Shown here piece by piece: positions 1 through 8,955 of a stretch of 64,000 nt of DNA (its first letter is position 1; each line of letters starts with the position of its first letter). The notes under the pieces were generated by a model. It had not been told where the DNA came from and did no database searches. It worked only from the letters and a program-made list of their open reading frames with translations. Both the position numbers and the translations under genes were made by a program. This stretch comes from Candidatus Blautia intestinavium. GTDB lineage: Bacteria; Bacillota; Clostridia; Lachnospirales; Lachnospiraceae. The stretch lies in assembly GCA_019113745.1 (NCBI GenBank), contig DXGV01000051.1, forward strand, positions 1-64,000, written 5' to 3'.

Positions 1-1597
1 AAGATTCTACGGAAAGAAAATCTACCAGATATCCGTCTTTGACAGCCTGTGCCAGTTCATACCCATATGTAGGCACACCATTTTCCAGTTCAAAAATATT
101 GTAGGTATTCTTATCAATTTCGTCCTTTGGCGTAGCTGTCAATCCAACCAGCGGCGCATCAAAATAGGTAAAAATATCTTTGTATTTATTATAAATAGAC
201 CGATGGGCTTCATCACAGATTACCAGATCAAAATGCCCGCAGGTAAACAGTTTTCCCTCCTCATCCTTTACAGAATCGATGCAATTCATCATGGTCTGAT
301 AAGTAGAGAAAACACAATGAGCCTGATAATTATCCTTTTCTTCGCACAGATTTGTCACAGATAGATCCGGAAGAAGATTCACAAAACTTCGTTTTGCCTG
401 TGTGACCAGAGAATTTCGATCCGCCAGGAACAGGATATTCTTTACCCAGCCATGCTGCAACAACACGTCGCACAGTGAAATAACTGTTCTTGTTTTCCCG
501 GAACCCGTCGCCATGACAAGCAATGCTTTCCTACGATTCTTGTTTCCAAAGCTATCACAAACTGCCTTAACCGCACCTTCCTGGTAATACCGTCCCGCAA
601 TATTCTTATCTACAGTAATATGTTTCAGACTTGTCTTCATAGACTGCAGATTGAACCACTTTTCCAGATCTCGTTTGGAATAGATCATGGATACTTTTCG
701 TTCCGGATATTGTCCGTCATCAATCCTAGTATCAAATCCATTGGTCAGGAAAATAACCGGTCTTCTACCGTACTGTTTTTCCAGAATATCTGCATATAGC
801 TTTGCCTGCTGGCGTCCTTTTGCCACGTCTACGCAGGTTCGTTTTGCCTCAATTACCGCAAGCGGTCTATGAGCATCGTCATAGAGTACATAGTCTGCAT
901 AACCCACCTCTGATTTATTTGGCATTCCCGGAAGTTCTACTTCATTGATCCAGTTTTTCCCTTCCGTCCATCCTGCATCCATCAACATGGTATCGATATA
1001 AATCTTTCTGGTCTTATACTCGGACAAATCAAGAGGTTTCGGTACATACGTCTGTTTCTGTTCTTCACGTCTTGCAGTCAGTTGCTCCTTCAATGCCTGA
1101 TTTTCTGCGATGAGAGCTTTCAGATCAATTTCCTGATACTCAGGCAAGGAATGCACTGAAATTTCTGAATTTTTCCTCAACAAATCTTTATTATAAGGCT
1201 TATACTCATAGTGTTTCGAATAACAACAGGTTACAAAATCCAGAAAATAATACAAATTTTGTAAGCACAGGCACGCTACATCATAAGATATTTTCTGTCC
1301 TCTATGAGCAACTTCATTCCCACGAACTCTAATCAACTTCATTCTATTCCATAAGTCCGTATTATCAATCAAATTCCGAAACTCTTCTGTCTCCATCAGG
1401 CTGGCCAATGTATCCTGATATGGCATAACAAGAGAGCCATCCACGGAATACATCCATTTGATGGCAAACTCCATGGCCCGGCAACAATTGAACACACAGG
1501 CCTCCATATCAATATGTAATAATTTCTCAGCTGAAATGGCCACATCTGCGAAAGAATCAAATTGTGGTTCTTTCTTAAGGAAATCAAAGTTGGTCAT
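1..1597 (-). CDS. hsdR: Type I restriction enzyme R subunit (partial, C-terminal end outside window)
   Basis: This is the ATP-driven translocase and nuclease subunit of a type I restriction-modification complex. The 532 visible residues start at an ATG (1595-1597) preceded by AGGGGGG. Residues about 1-130 resemble a DUF4145-type N-terminal domain. A PD-(D/E)xK-like nuclease region follows (GYADY at 232-236, IEAK at 249-252). The helicase motor shows Walker A GSGKT at 365-369, DEAH at 462-465 and TATP at 487-490. The frame is open to the window edge, so the gene continues leftwards. It is the last gene of a six-gene operon that begins with fic near 6856 and follows the DUF2971 gene after 37 bp. 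The family assignment is firm; the target sequence cannot be deduced. Confidence 0.95.
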   Translation of the reverse strand, partial: MTNFDFLKKEPQFDSFADVAISAEKLLHIDMEACVFNCCRAMEFAIKWMYSVDGSLVMPYQDTLASLMETEEFRNLIDNTDLWNRMKLIRVRGNEVAHRGQKISYDVACLCLQNLYYFLDFVTCCYSKHYEYKPYNKDLLRKNSEISVHSLPEYQEIDLKALIAENQALKEQLTARREEQKQTYVPKPLDLSEYKTRKIYIDTMLMDAGWTEGKNWINEVELPGMPNKSEVGYADYVLYDDAHRPLAVIEAKRTCVDVAKGRQQAKLYADILEKQYGRRPVIFLTNGFDTRIDDGQYPERKVSMIYSKRDLEKWFNLQSMKTSLKHITVDKNIAGRYYQEGAVKAVCDSFGNKNRRKALLVMATGSGKTRTVISLCDVLLQHGWVKNILFLADRNSLVTQAKRSFVNLLPDLSVTNLCEEKDNYQAHCVFSTYQTMMNCIDSVKDEEGKLFTCGHFDLVICDEAHRSIYNKYKDIFTYFDAPLVGLTATPKDEIDKNTYNIFELENGVPTYGYELAQAVKDGYLVDFLSVES

Positions 1598-1634
1598 GAA
1601 CAACCCCCCTTATATTTTTACACTAAACATCGTT

Positions 1635-2582
1635 TCAATACCGTATTGGGATATTAGAATTCAAAACCTCAACAGAATCATATCCCCTGCTTTTTAGTAA
1701 ATCAATCACTGTATTCAATGCAATTTTATCTTTCAGTAAAGGTCCAATTGTAATTTCTTTAATGATTTCTTTAGGAAATGGCACCTCTATATAAGGAACT
1801 ATATATCCATTTACAGGTCTATATTTTATTTCAAATCTCCGTTCCTTAATTTCCTTAGGAATAGTAATAACTGCTCGAATTTCTTCTTCATGTTGGAAAG
1901 AACTATTTTTAAAAATCAGGCTACAATTATTAAGAAATTGCATTAGTATTGTTTTTATTGAGTTCAAACTTGCAAATCCACTCTTATACTTTTCATAGCA
2001 TTCTTCAATCTCTTTCCGCAGCTTACTTTTCTTATCTCCTTCATTATAAATAACTTTATATATGTGAAAACAATAATTTTTCCCAAAATAATTCTGTATT
2101 CCTTTATGCTGAGTCTCAAAAAATGAAACTCCTATATTATATCCTTCATATCTTCCAGACTTCGTATAATAATTCCACATCGGTAACGAATCCTGATTTT
2201 TAGAAAAACAACAAATATATTTTTCTGGCAATAAAGATTTCACATTCAACATTTCATTATCTTCGTTATAAGTTATAAATAACTCTCTGTCATCAATTTC
2301 TATATCTTTAATAGCCTTAACAAAATCATTATCCATCTTTTTTTCATTAGTGAGTTCTTCACAAACCTCATTATAAACTTCTAATACGTTTTTCCCCTCA
2401 CTAATATCATTCATACAGTCATACCGGGAAAACCAAAATACAACCTGCTTATTTTCAAGTATCCCCAGTAAACCTTGCGGCGAAGTGTAATGATATATTG
2501 TGTCTGATTTGTCAAAACTTCCTAAGCCTTCATATTCAAATGCCTTGCTTCCGCACCATGCCATTGTATTTTCATTTTCCAT
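1635..2582 (-). CDS. DUF2971 domain protein embedded in type I RM operon
   Basis: This 315-residue protein matches the DUF2971 family: an N-terminal IYHYTSPQGLLGIL motif, then WFSRYDCMNDISEG, and a mid-protein PMWNYYT stretch. Its biochemical activity is not established to my knowledge, although such proteins often occur in defence loci. I chose the ATG at 2580-2582 because GGGTG lies about 6 nt upstream; a TTG four codons earlier (2594) is less likely. It sits between the small membrane protein (42-bp gap) and hsdR (37-bp gap) on the same strand, so it is probably co-transcribed with the RM genes. Its base composition looks more AT-rich than hsdM, which fits an acquired insert. A role as an accessory effector is inference. 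Confidence 0.8.
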   Translation of the reverse strand: MENENTMAWCGSKAFEYEGLGSFDKSDTIYHYTSPQGLLGILENKQVVFWFSRYDCMNDISEGKNVLEVYNEVCEELTNEKKMDNDFVKAIKDIEIDDRELFITYNEDNEMLNVKSLLPEKYICCFSKNQDSLPMWNYYTKSGRYEGYNIGVSFFETQHKGIQNYFGKNYCFHIYKVIYNEGDKKSKLRKEIEECYEKYKSGFASLNSIKTILMQFLNNCSLIFKNSSFQHEEEIRAVITIPKEIKERRFEIKYRPVNGYIVPYIEVPFPKEIIKEITIGPLLKDKIALNTVIDLLKSRGYDSVEVLNSNIPIRY

Positions 2583-2624
2583 ATAATCACCCAAAATTTT
2601 TTATTAAACTGCTTACTATTAATG

Positions 2625-3128
2625 TTACCTTAAAAGATAGTAAAAAAAACTTCGAATAGTGTGTCTCGGTTGTATCAATTCACTGAACACCCCATTCTTT
2701 AAATTATCTCGCCATTCAATTTTTACTTTCATATAGTCAATTGTATTATATTCTATTAACAAAGTCGGAAATAGATCTCCCGTATCATCTTTAAATGCAA
2801 CTGCCTGATCAATATTTAAAAATTTTCTTGAATATAACAATTCTCCTTGTTCTGTTAATAATCCTTGTTTTGATGGAACCACTGAATATATCTTTAAATC
2901 TCGTATGCCCTCACGAGAAAGTAATATTCCATAGATAATTCCATTATTTTCTTCCTTTTGCGTTATTTCATCAACTATTTCGTACTGTGAATAATCCATT
3001 TTACGCAAAATGACTTTATCCTTCCACACAGGTCTAACACTTAAAATTGTAATTATACGTCCCACAAAATAGAAAACAAATAAAATTAATGTCGCAACAG
3101 ACGCAATTAAAGAAACATTATCAGTCAT
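2625..3128 (-). CDS. Small membrane-anchored protein of unknown function in RM operon
   Basis: I do not recognise a family for this 167-residue protein. Residues about 8-29 form one hydrophobic segment (ASVATLILFVFYFVG), which predicts an N-terminal membrane anchor; the rest is a soluble, probably cytoplasmic beta-rich domain ending in RSFFYYLLR. It lies between hsdS (29-bp gap) and the DUF2971 gene (42-bp gap) on the same strand, and with that gene forms a two-gene insert that separates hsdS from hsdR. The pairing suggests the two proteins work together, but there is no direct evidence. Confidence 0.65.
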   Translation of the reverse strand: MTDNVSLIASVATLILFVFYFVGRIITILSVRPVWKDKVILRKMDYSQYEIVDEITQKEENNGIIYGILLSREGIRDLKIYSVVPSKQGLLTEQGELLYSRKFLNIDQAVAFKDDTGDLFPTLLIEYNTIDYMKVKIEWRDNLKNGVFSELIQPRHTIRSFFYYLLR

Positions 3129-3157
3129 CTTATTTTTTCACCCTCAATAACATAATT

Positions 3158-4261
3158 CTATTTAAAATATTCCTGCAACAAGCTTTCAAAAAGCAACTGT
3201 GTTTCATTCAATGCTTTTTGTATTATCAGTTTTGATTTGTCGACTTTTTTAACAAAAACCTCAAATTCCTCTTGTAAGACTAACGCAGGTATTGGAACTC
3301 TTAATGTTGCCAAAATCTTCTGATTTAGATTTTGAATATTTGCCCCTCGCCCTGCCATCTTTTTTCTCATCGAATCAGTCTTCAGAACCCTTAGTAAATA
3401 GCTGGATAATATATCAGGATTTTTTATACGAAAACGAATGCAAAATCCACTAAAAGTCGTTGGAATGTTATCTGGGTACACTACAACACTTCGGCCTACC
3501 AATGCCTTATTTCCATTAGAGCGAACAAAAACAATATCGCCATTTGTAAGCAAATAATCATCAGACGGCATTTCATTTAATGAAATCGTAGGAAGTTTTG
3601 AAGTATCTTCTATAAGCGATAAATCTTTAAAATCACCAACACCTAAGCAGTGAATTTCGACTCCAGAATCGTCCGTGTGAAAGTTCATTCCATTTTTACA
3701 CTCACCCAAATTTGTAAGATTATCAACCGGCCAATCGTACGGGTTCTCTATTGGATCCCCAAACATCTCAACAAATCGGGCTTTAATGAGTTCGTCCAAT
3801 AGCTCAAGTTCTCTTTTGCGTTCACCTATCACAACTTCTATTTTTGATAATACCGATACAATCTTACTTTGTTTTTGTTCATCCGTATCAAACTCGAATT
3901 CAAACTTACCCAAATCAGCCTTCTTTATATTGGGCATGCAAGCACCTGATCGAATATCAAACAATCTTTCTTGCTGACTCTTTAGTGCATAATACAAATA
4001 TCTTGTATTCTTGGGTCCATCAAAAAGATAATAACAATGTGCCCCACACCAAAATGGTTCTGTCACATAGTTTACATATCCTGATGAATTTCCTCCTTCA
4101 GAAATAGTAACAGTGTTTCCCTTAACATTTGCGGCGTTCCATCTTCCAGATGGATTGATGCCACCATTTAAGTATATATATTCACCATTTTCGATAAGGT
4201 CATCTCCATTTATTTGAGTACCCTTTAAGTATTTAGTTACGTCACTTAGCTTAACTCTCAT
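3158..4261 (-). CDS. hsdS: Type I restriction specificity subunit
   Basis: This is the DNA-recognition subunit that directs HsdM and HsdR to a bipartite target. At 367 residues it is slightly short but has the expected two target-recognition domains. The first (about 1-130) ends with GACMPNIKKADLG and is followed by a helical spacer (about 140-165, rich in Glu, Leu and Lys). The second (about 180-330) ends with GRGANIQNLNQKIL and is followed by a second helix to the C-terminus. The repeated N-I-x-x-L/K-type block is a hallmark of the family. The gene follows hsdM after 23 bp. Only one hsdS copy is visible, with no recombinase and no obvious inverted hsdS repeats, so phase variation is not indicated. 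Confidence 0.93.
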   Translation of the reverse strand: MRVKLSDVTKYLKGTQINGDDLIENGEYIYLNGGINPSGRWNAANVKGNTVTISEGGNSSGYVNYVTEPFWCGAHCYYLFDGPKNTRYLYYALKSQQERLFDIRSGACMPNIKKADLGKFEFEFDTDEQKQSKIVSVLSKIEVVIGERKRELELLDELIKARFVEMFGDPIENPYDWPVDNLTNLGECKNGMNFHTDDSGVEIHCLGVGDFKDLSLIEDTSKLPTISLNEMPSDDYLLTNGDIVFVRSNGNKALVGRSVVVYPDNIPTTFSGFCIRFRIKNPDILSSYLLRVLKTDSMRKKMAGRGANIQNLNQKILATLRVPIPALVLQEEFEVFVKKVDKSKLIIQKALNETQLLFESLLQEYFK

Positions 4262-4284
4262 AATTCATCCCTACAAATCCAAAT

Positions 4285-5808
4285 TTATTCTTCCTTATCT
4301 TGCTCCAACATCTCATCCAACTCCGCAAGATTCTTGGTAATTTCCATTTCCAGCTCATGTAGATTCGCCATAATCTCCTGTGTAGACGGATACTCTACCG
4401 GCACATATTCCACTTCTTTATACTTATTAATGGAAAGATCATACTCATTGTCAACGATATCCTGTTTTTCCACAAAGAAAGACTGTTCCGTCCGTTTTCT
4501 CTGTGTCTCCTGATCTCGATTTCGGAATCTCTCTATGATATCCGGTATATCATTTTCATTGATTGGATTACGTTTATCATCCAGGCTGAATCCATCTGCC
4601 TTCATGTCATAGAACCATACTTTATCCGTTCCGCCATGTCCTGTTTTCGTAAAGATCAGGATAGCAGTGGAGACTCCTGCATAAGGTTTAAACACACCGG
4701 AAGGCATAGAGATAACCGCTTCCAGACAATTTCCTTCCACCAGTTCTTTGCGAATCGACTTATGAGCTTTGGAAGAACCAAACAGGACTCCGTCCGGTAC
4801 AATGCAGGCACATCTTCCACCTGTTTTCAGCATTTTCAAAAACAGTACTAAAAACAGAAGTTCCGTTTTCTTCGTCTTCGCAACTTTCAGCAAATCCTGG
4901 GATACGATATCGTAATCAAGACTTCCCTTAAACGGCGGATTTGCCAGAATCAGACTGTACTTTTCCCTATCCGTATTCTGATCAGAAAGACTGTCTCTGT
5001 ATTCAATATAAGGATTGTCTACTCCATGCGTCATCATATTCATGGCTCCGATACGCAGCATGGTCCGGTCCATATCAAAGCCGTGGAACATATGATTCAT
5101 ATAATGATCTTTATTCTTTCGATCAAAAAATACTTCTTCTCTTCTGTTTGCTTTCAGGTATTCACTGACTGCCACCAAAAAGCCAGATGTTCCGCAGGCA
5201 GGATCGCAGATGATTTCATCCGGTTTCGGCTCCATCAGTTCCACCATCATTTTAATGATATGTCTCGGAGTGCGGAACTGCCCGTTTACACCTGCTGTTG
5301 CCAGCTTCGACAAGAGATATTCATAGACATCTCCTCTTGTATCTGCATTTTTCAACTGTGCCATCTGATCGTATATTTCATCCATGGCAGTCACAATTTT
5401 ATCCAGCATCAGCGGTGTCGGTATTTTAAAAATTGCGTCACTCATATATTTGGCATAGGCGCTTTCTTTATTTCCATGAAGATTTTTGATAAACGGGAAC
5501 ACCCACTCCTGCATGGTACTGTACATTTTCTGAGCCGGGAAATCATGGAATACGCTCCATTTCAACTGATTGCCTGCAATCCGGCGATCACCGATCAGAA
5601 CTTCTTCTGCAAAAATACTCTCATATGGAAGTCCCAACATTGCACTTTCTTTGATATGAAGATTATCTGCATCATCCAGATCACGAATAAACATCAGATA
5701 TGTCATCTGTTCAATTACATCCAAAGGATTGGTAAGTCCTCCGGTCCAGAATATTTCCCATAAGCCGTCAATTTTATTTTTCAATTCACCTGTTATCATG
5801 TTATTCAT
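4285..5808 (-). CDS. hsdM: Type I restriction-modification methyltransferase subunit
   Basis: This is an adenine-N6 DNA methyltransferase and the modification core of the type I complex. The AdoMet-binding motif DPACGTSGF is at residues 202-210 and the catalytic NPPF at 290-293. The helical N-terminal domain (HsdM_N) covers about 1-150. At 507 residues it is of normal length. The first ATG (5808) overlaps the fic stop by 8 bp; a second ATG at 5799, 1 bp after the fic stop, has better spacing to the AGGGAG motif and may be the real start. Tight coupling to fic indicates one transcript. Confidence 0.96.
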   Translation of the reverse strand: MNNMITGELKNKIDGLWEIFWTGGLTNPLDVIEQMTYLMFIRDLDDADNLHIKESAMLGLPYESIFAEEVLIGDRRIAGNQLKWSVFHDFPAQKMYSTMQEWVFPFIKNLHGNKESAYAKYMSDAIFKIPTPLMLDKIVTAMDEIYDQMAQLKNADTRGDVYEYLLSKLATAGVNGQFRTPRHIIKMMVELMEPKPDEIICDPACGTSGFLVAVSEYLKANRREEVFFDRKNKDHYMNHMFHGFDMDRTMLRIGAMNMMTHGVDNPYIEYRDSLSDQNTDREKYSLILANPPFKGSLDYDIVSQDLLKVAKTKKTELLFLVLFLKMLKTGGRCACIVPDGVLFGSSKAHKSIRKELVEGNCLEAVISMPSGVFKPYAGVSTAILIFTKTGHGGTDKVWFYDMKADGFSLDDKRNPINENDIPDIIERFRNRDQETQRKRTEQSFFVEKQDIVDNEYDLSINKYKEVEYVPVEYPSTQEIMANLHELEMEITKNLAELDEMLEQDKEE

Positions 5809-6856
5809 TCTCCCTGTTCCATATATAGGCAGTATAACGACCGCCCCCGATTTTTAATATTTCCCCTTTTTTCACCATATCTGTTAAAGCCCGTTCCACC
5901 GTTACACGGCTGATATCCGGACATTTCTCCATAATCTGCGCTCTTGTCATCTTTCCTATTGATCCACGGACAATCTCACGAATACGCTCCGGTTTCGACA
6001 TCCCGCTGGTGGCTAACAGCTGTACTCTGGACGAAAAATCACGGTAAGCCGCAACAATAACTCCCAGCATATACCGGACAAATGGTGCATCATCATTTTC
6101 CTCTTCATGCCAGTTATAAGAACTCTCCTGCAGGGTTTCATAATAAGTTTCTTTCGTCTGTTCAATCAGTTTTTCAATACTGATATACATTCCCACAATA
6201 TATCCTGCTCGGTATAACAAAAGCAGCGTCAGCAAACGACTCATACGGCCATTTCCATCATTAAACGGATGGATGCACAGAAAATCCAATATAAACACAG
6301 AAATCAGGATCAATGGATCACACTGGATATCTTTGCAGGCATCCTGAAAAGCATCACAGATTGCGTCAATATATGCCGGCGTTTCCCATGCTGGAACCGG
6401 CTGAAACCGAATTAATTTGTTTCCCTGTTCATCCTCCTGCGCAATCACATTATCAGATGACTTAAAACTGCCACCCGCATTTCCTGCGAATTTATACAAA
6501 TCCCGATGTAGTTGAAGGAAGATGGATGATTTTACAGGTATATAACCATAATTTTGATGTATCGTATTTAACACATCACGATAACCTGCAATTTCTTTCT
6601 CACTTCTTGTTTTCGGCATCGTCTTATCACGGACAATTTTTTTTAAACGTTCATCCGAAGTATAGATACCTTCGATTTTATTGGAAGCCTCCGTACTCTG
6701 AATTTTTGCAATTTCCAGCAACTGGGTAAGCGTATCTGCTTTTGCCTCCACAAACAGTGTCTGCTCCCCTTTATACTCATGAATCTGCGCCACGAAAGCA
6801 ACAATATCCGGTTGCAATAAACGTTCATATCTTTTCTTATAATCAAAAGTTCTCAT
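5801..6856 (-). CDS. Fic family AMPylase with autoinhibitory motif, first gene of RM operon
   Basis: Fic enzymes transfer a nucleotide monophosphate, usually AMP, to hydroxyl groups on target proteins. The active-site loop HPFNDGNGR lies at residues 196-204, fitting the HxFx(D/E)GNGRxxR consensus. An intact class II inhibitory motif, (S/T)xxxE(G/N), is seen as SNKIEG at 58-63, so the enzyme should be held inactive until relieved. A C-terminal winged-helix-like segment (about 295-345, MTRAQIMEKCPDISRVTVE) suggests DNA or partner binding. The start has AAGGAG upstream. It leads the RM operon and overlaps or abuts hsdM. A regulatory or guard role toward the RM genes is inference. Confidence 0.93.
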   Translation of the reverse strand: MRTFDYKKRYERLLQPDIVAFVAQIHEYKGEQTLFVEAKADTLTQLLEIAKIQSTEASNKIEGIYTSDERLKKIVRDKTMPKTRSEKEIAGYRDVLNTIHQNYGYIPVKSSIFLQLHRDLYKFAGNAGGSFKSSDNVIAQEDEQGNKLIRFQPVPAWETPAYIDAICDAFQDACKDIQCDPLILISVFILDFLCIHPFNDGNGRMSRLLTLLLLYRAGYIVGMYISIEKLIEQTKETYYETLQESSYNWHEEENDDAPFVRYMLGVIVAAYRDFSSRVQLLATSGMSKPERIREIVRGSIGKMTRAQIMEKCPDISRVTVERALTDMVKKGEILKIGGGRYTAYIWNRENE

Positions 6857-6894
6857 GAAATCTCCTTACAAAATCTCAAACTTAATTTAGTTTT

Positions 6895-6958
6895 ATATTA
6901 TCACAAAACATCGTCATAATCAATTTTAATCTCGTCATTTTTTTATTTTTGACGATGT
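6895..6958 (-). promoter_or_regulatory. Promoter of fic-hsd operon with ATCGTCA repeats
   Basis: On the minus strand, TTGATT (6918-6923) and TAATAT (6895-6900) are separated by 17 bp. Three copies of a CGTCA half-site flank this promoter: ACATCGTCA at 6908-6916 in the spacer, CTCGTCA at 6931-6937, and its inverse TGACGATGT at 6950-6958. The outer pair forms a 9-bp inverted repeat. This layout suggests a repressor site, with the winged-helix domain of the first gene as one possible binder (inference). Confidence 0.55.
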
Positions 6959-7074
6959 TAAATCTCCTATTAATACCAAAGTCCCAATATCGGGCAGACT
7001 TGGGACTTGCACCCTTGAAAAACGTACGCCGCCAAGCGCACCACATTGCGTAGGAGGGAGTGATTAGCCCCCGT

Positions 7075-7235
7075 CAGTTTATCCTTAGCTTTCTTCCATG
7101 TTTTCCCGGTCCACTTTCCGCTTCAGTGTTTCCTCCGGATATTTCGTACTGGATTCCAGCAACCCTTCTGCAGCCCTTTCACTTTTCGCCAGCAGTACAA
7201 TATCATCTGCATAACAGCCAGCATAACGGCCAGCA
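7075..7235 (-). pseudogene. Relic of group II intron reverse transcriptase
   Basis: Translated on the minus strand from about 7235, this stretch reads RYAGCYADDIVLLAKSERAA and continues into LLESSTKYPEETLKRKVDREN before stop codons. YADD is the catalytic motif of group II intron reverse transcriptases, and the adjoining words match the LtrA-like family closely. Only about 50 codons survive, with no start, no maturase domain and in-frame stops. The neighbouring bases (about 6998-7040 on the minus strand) include GTGCGC and GGGTGCAAGTCCC, which may be intron RNA remains. The relic sits between the two RM systems. Confidence 0.7.
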
Positions 7236-7369
7236 TAATTGGCGCAACAAATATAAAATGTGTGACTTTAGGGCAAAGGAATGATAAGATATATGTGGAT
7301 TACCATAAACGAAAAAATTATAATCGAAACAGAATAAGCTCTGTGTTGAAAATAAAGGAGATTCTTATC

Positions 7370-8941
7370 ATGCCGACTTTAGAATGGATTGGAAAGAGTA
7401 AGGTTGTGAATCATCATCTGGATGTTCCCTATCACATTCTTGAAAGAAAATATAGTTATGACGAAACTGGTCAGCACGAAAAGGACAACGGCAGCAGGAA
7501 CATGATCATTCATGGAGATAACCTGCTTGCTCTGAAAAGCCTTCTGCCGGAATATGAAGGACAAATAAAGTGTATTTACATAGATCCGCCATATAATACA
7601 GGAAATGAAAACTGGGTTTACAACGATAATGTAAACGATCCGAGAATAAGAAAATGGCTCGGCGAGGTAGTCGGCAGAGAAGGAGAGGATTTGTCCCGTC
7701 ACGACAAATGGCTGTGTATGATGTATCCGCGGCTAAAGCTGCTGCAGCGGCTGCTCAGTCATGACGGCGCTATTTTCATCAGTATTGGAGACGATGAATT
7801 TGCCTCATTAAAGCTTATATGCGATGAAATTTTCGGGTTACAAAATTTTATCGCGGTTTTTGTGTGGAAAAGCAGAGCCAAACCTTCCAATACAGGAACA
7901 GCTAGAGTTAATCCGCAGAATGATGCCGAATATATACTATGCTATGGCAAAAGTTCTTCACCGGCTTTCCGTCTGGTAAAATCAGGAAACGACCGAAAGT
8001 ACCCGCATCATGATGAAGACGGAAACTACCGGCTGCAGACCATTCTGAAATCAAACCGCGGAGAAAGCAGACGCGATACCATGACTTTCGAGCTGAACGG
8101 CTATAAACCTCCCTCTACAAAGCGGTGGCAGGCAGGTGAAGATACGATCAGAGATTTATATGCAAGAAACAGGATCACCTTTCAGACCGGCGAACCAATG
8201 CTGAAGTACTACGAACACGAAGAAAACGCGGAAAACGCGCCTTTTTACTGCTATATCAGCCGCGATGACAGCAGCACTGCTGAAAACGGAAAAAAACTTC
8301 TTAACAGTATTCTGGGAAATCTGCACGGTTTTGACACTGTAAAGCCTGTTGAGATCATAACCTATTTGCTTGCGCATATTACAGATAAGGACAGCATTGT
8401 ACTTGATTCTTTCTCCGGTTCAGGCACTACCGCTCATGCGGTTCTTAAGATGAATAAAAAAGACGGCGGAAAACGCAGGTTCATCCTGATTGAAATGATG
8501 GACTATGCGGATACTATCACATCCGAGCGTGTTAAGCGTGTTATCAAAGGATATGAACAGGAGAAAAGATTAATTCCCGGCACCGGCGGAAATTTCAGCT
8601 TCTATGAGCTTGGAGCGTCTGTTTTCAGCGGCAATATGCTGAATGAAGATATAGACGAGGATCGGATAAGAAATTATGTATATTTCACAGAAACCAGGCA
8701 GCCTGTCTCTCCGCAAAGAACTGAGGAACCATATTACATGGGTACGCATATGAATACCGCCTATTACTTTAATTATGAAAAGGGAATCATTACAACTCTG
8801 AACCGCAGTTTTCTGCACAAAGTCAAGACGAAAGCAGAGGCTTATGTCATATACGCAAATCTTTGCACACTCAGCCAGCGGGAACTTGAAAAATGGCATA
8901 TCACATTCAAAAAAATCCCCCGTGATATCAGCCGGCTGTAA
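7370..8941 (+). CDS. mod: Type III restriction-modification methyltransferase (Mod)
   Basis: This is a beta-class adenine DNA methyltransferase that recognises and modifies the type III target. The catalytic motif DPPYNTG is at residues 72-78 and precedes the AdoMet motif DSFSGSGTT at 346-354, the order expected of the beta class; FDTVKPVEII lies just before the latter. The ATG at 7370 is chosen because AAAGGAG ends 10 bp upstream; the frame is open further upstream but with no ribosome site. The product is 523 residues. res follows 14 bp downstream. No simple-sequence repeat tract, as found in phase-variable mod genes, is visible. Confidence 0.93.
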   Translation: MPTLEWIGKSKVVNHHLDVPYHILERKYSYDETGQHEKDNGSRNMIIHGDNLLALKSLLPEYEGQIKCIYIDPPYNTGNENWVYNDNVNDPRIRKWLGEVVGREGEDLSRHDKWLCMMYPRLKLLQRLLSHDGAIFISIGDDEFASLKLICDEIFGLQNFIAVFVWKSRAKPSNTGTARVNPQNDAEYILCYGKSSSPAFRLVKSGNDRKYPHHDEDGNYRLQTILKSNRGESRRDTMTFELNGYKPPSTKRWQAGEDTIRDLYARNRITFQTGEPMLKYYEHEENAENAPFYCYISRDDSSTAENGKKLLNSILGNLHGFDTVKPVEIITYLLAHITDKDSIVLDSFSGSGTTAHAVLKMNKKDGGKRRFILIEMMDYADTITSERVKRVIKGYEQEKRLIPGTGGNFSFYELGASVFSGNMLNEDIDEDRIRNYVYFTETRQPVSPQRTEEPYYMGTHMNTAYYFNYEKGIITTLNRSFLHKVKTKAEAYVIYANLCTLSQRELEKWHITFKKIPRDISRL

Positions 8942-8955
8942 AGGAGAACATATTC

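Larger units (their letters stand above)
6857..7369. other. Intergenic region between the two restriction systems
   Basis: This 513-bp stretch has no intact gene. From left to right it holds the fic operon promoter with CGTCA repeats, a stretch with possible intron RNA remains, the decayed reverse transcriptase fragment, and the region upstream of mod, which carries AAAGGAG at 7354-7360. I see no clean promoter for mod. Confidence 0.6.

Noticed and set aside
3158..4261. Phase-variable hsdS by inversion
   Set aside because: Only one hsdS copy is visible, with no recombinase and no inverted repeats noticed.
7370..8941. Phase-variable mod by repeat slippage
   Set aside because: No simple-sequence repeat tract was found in the coding region or just upstream.
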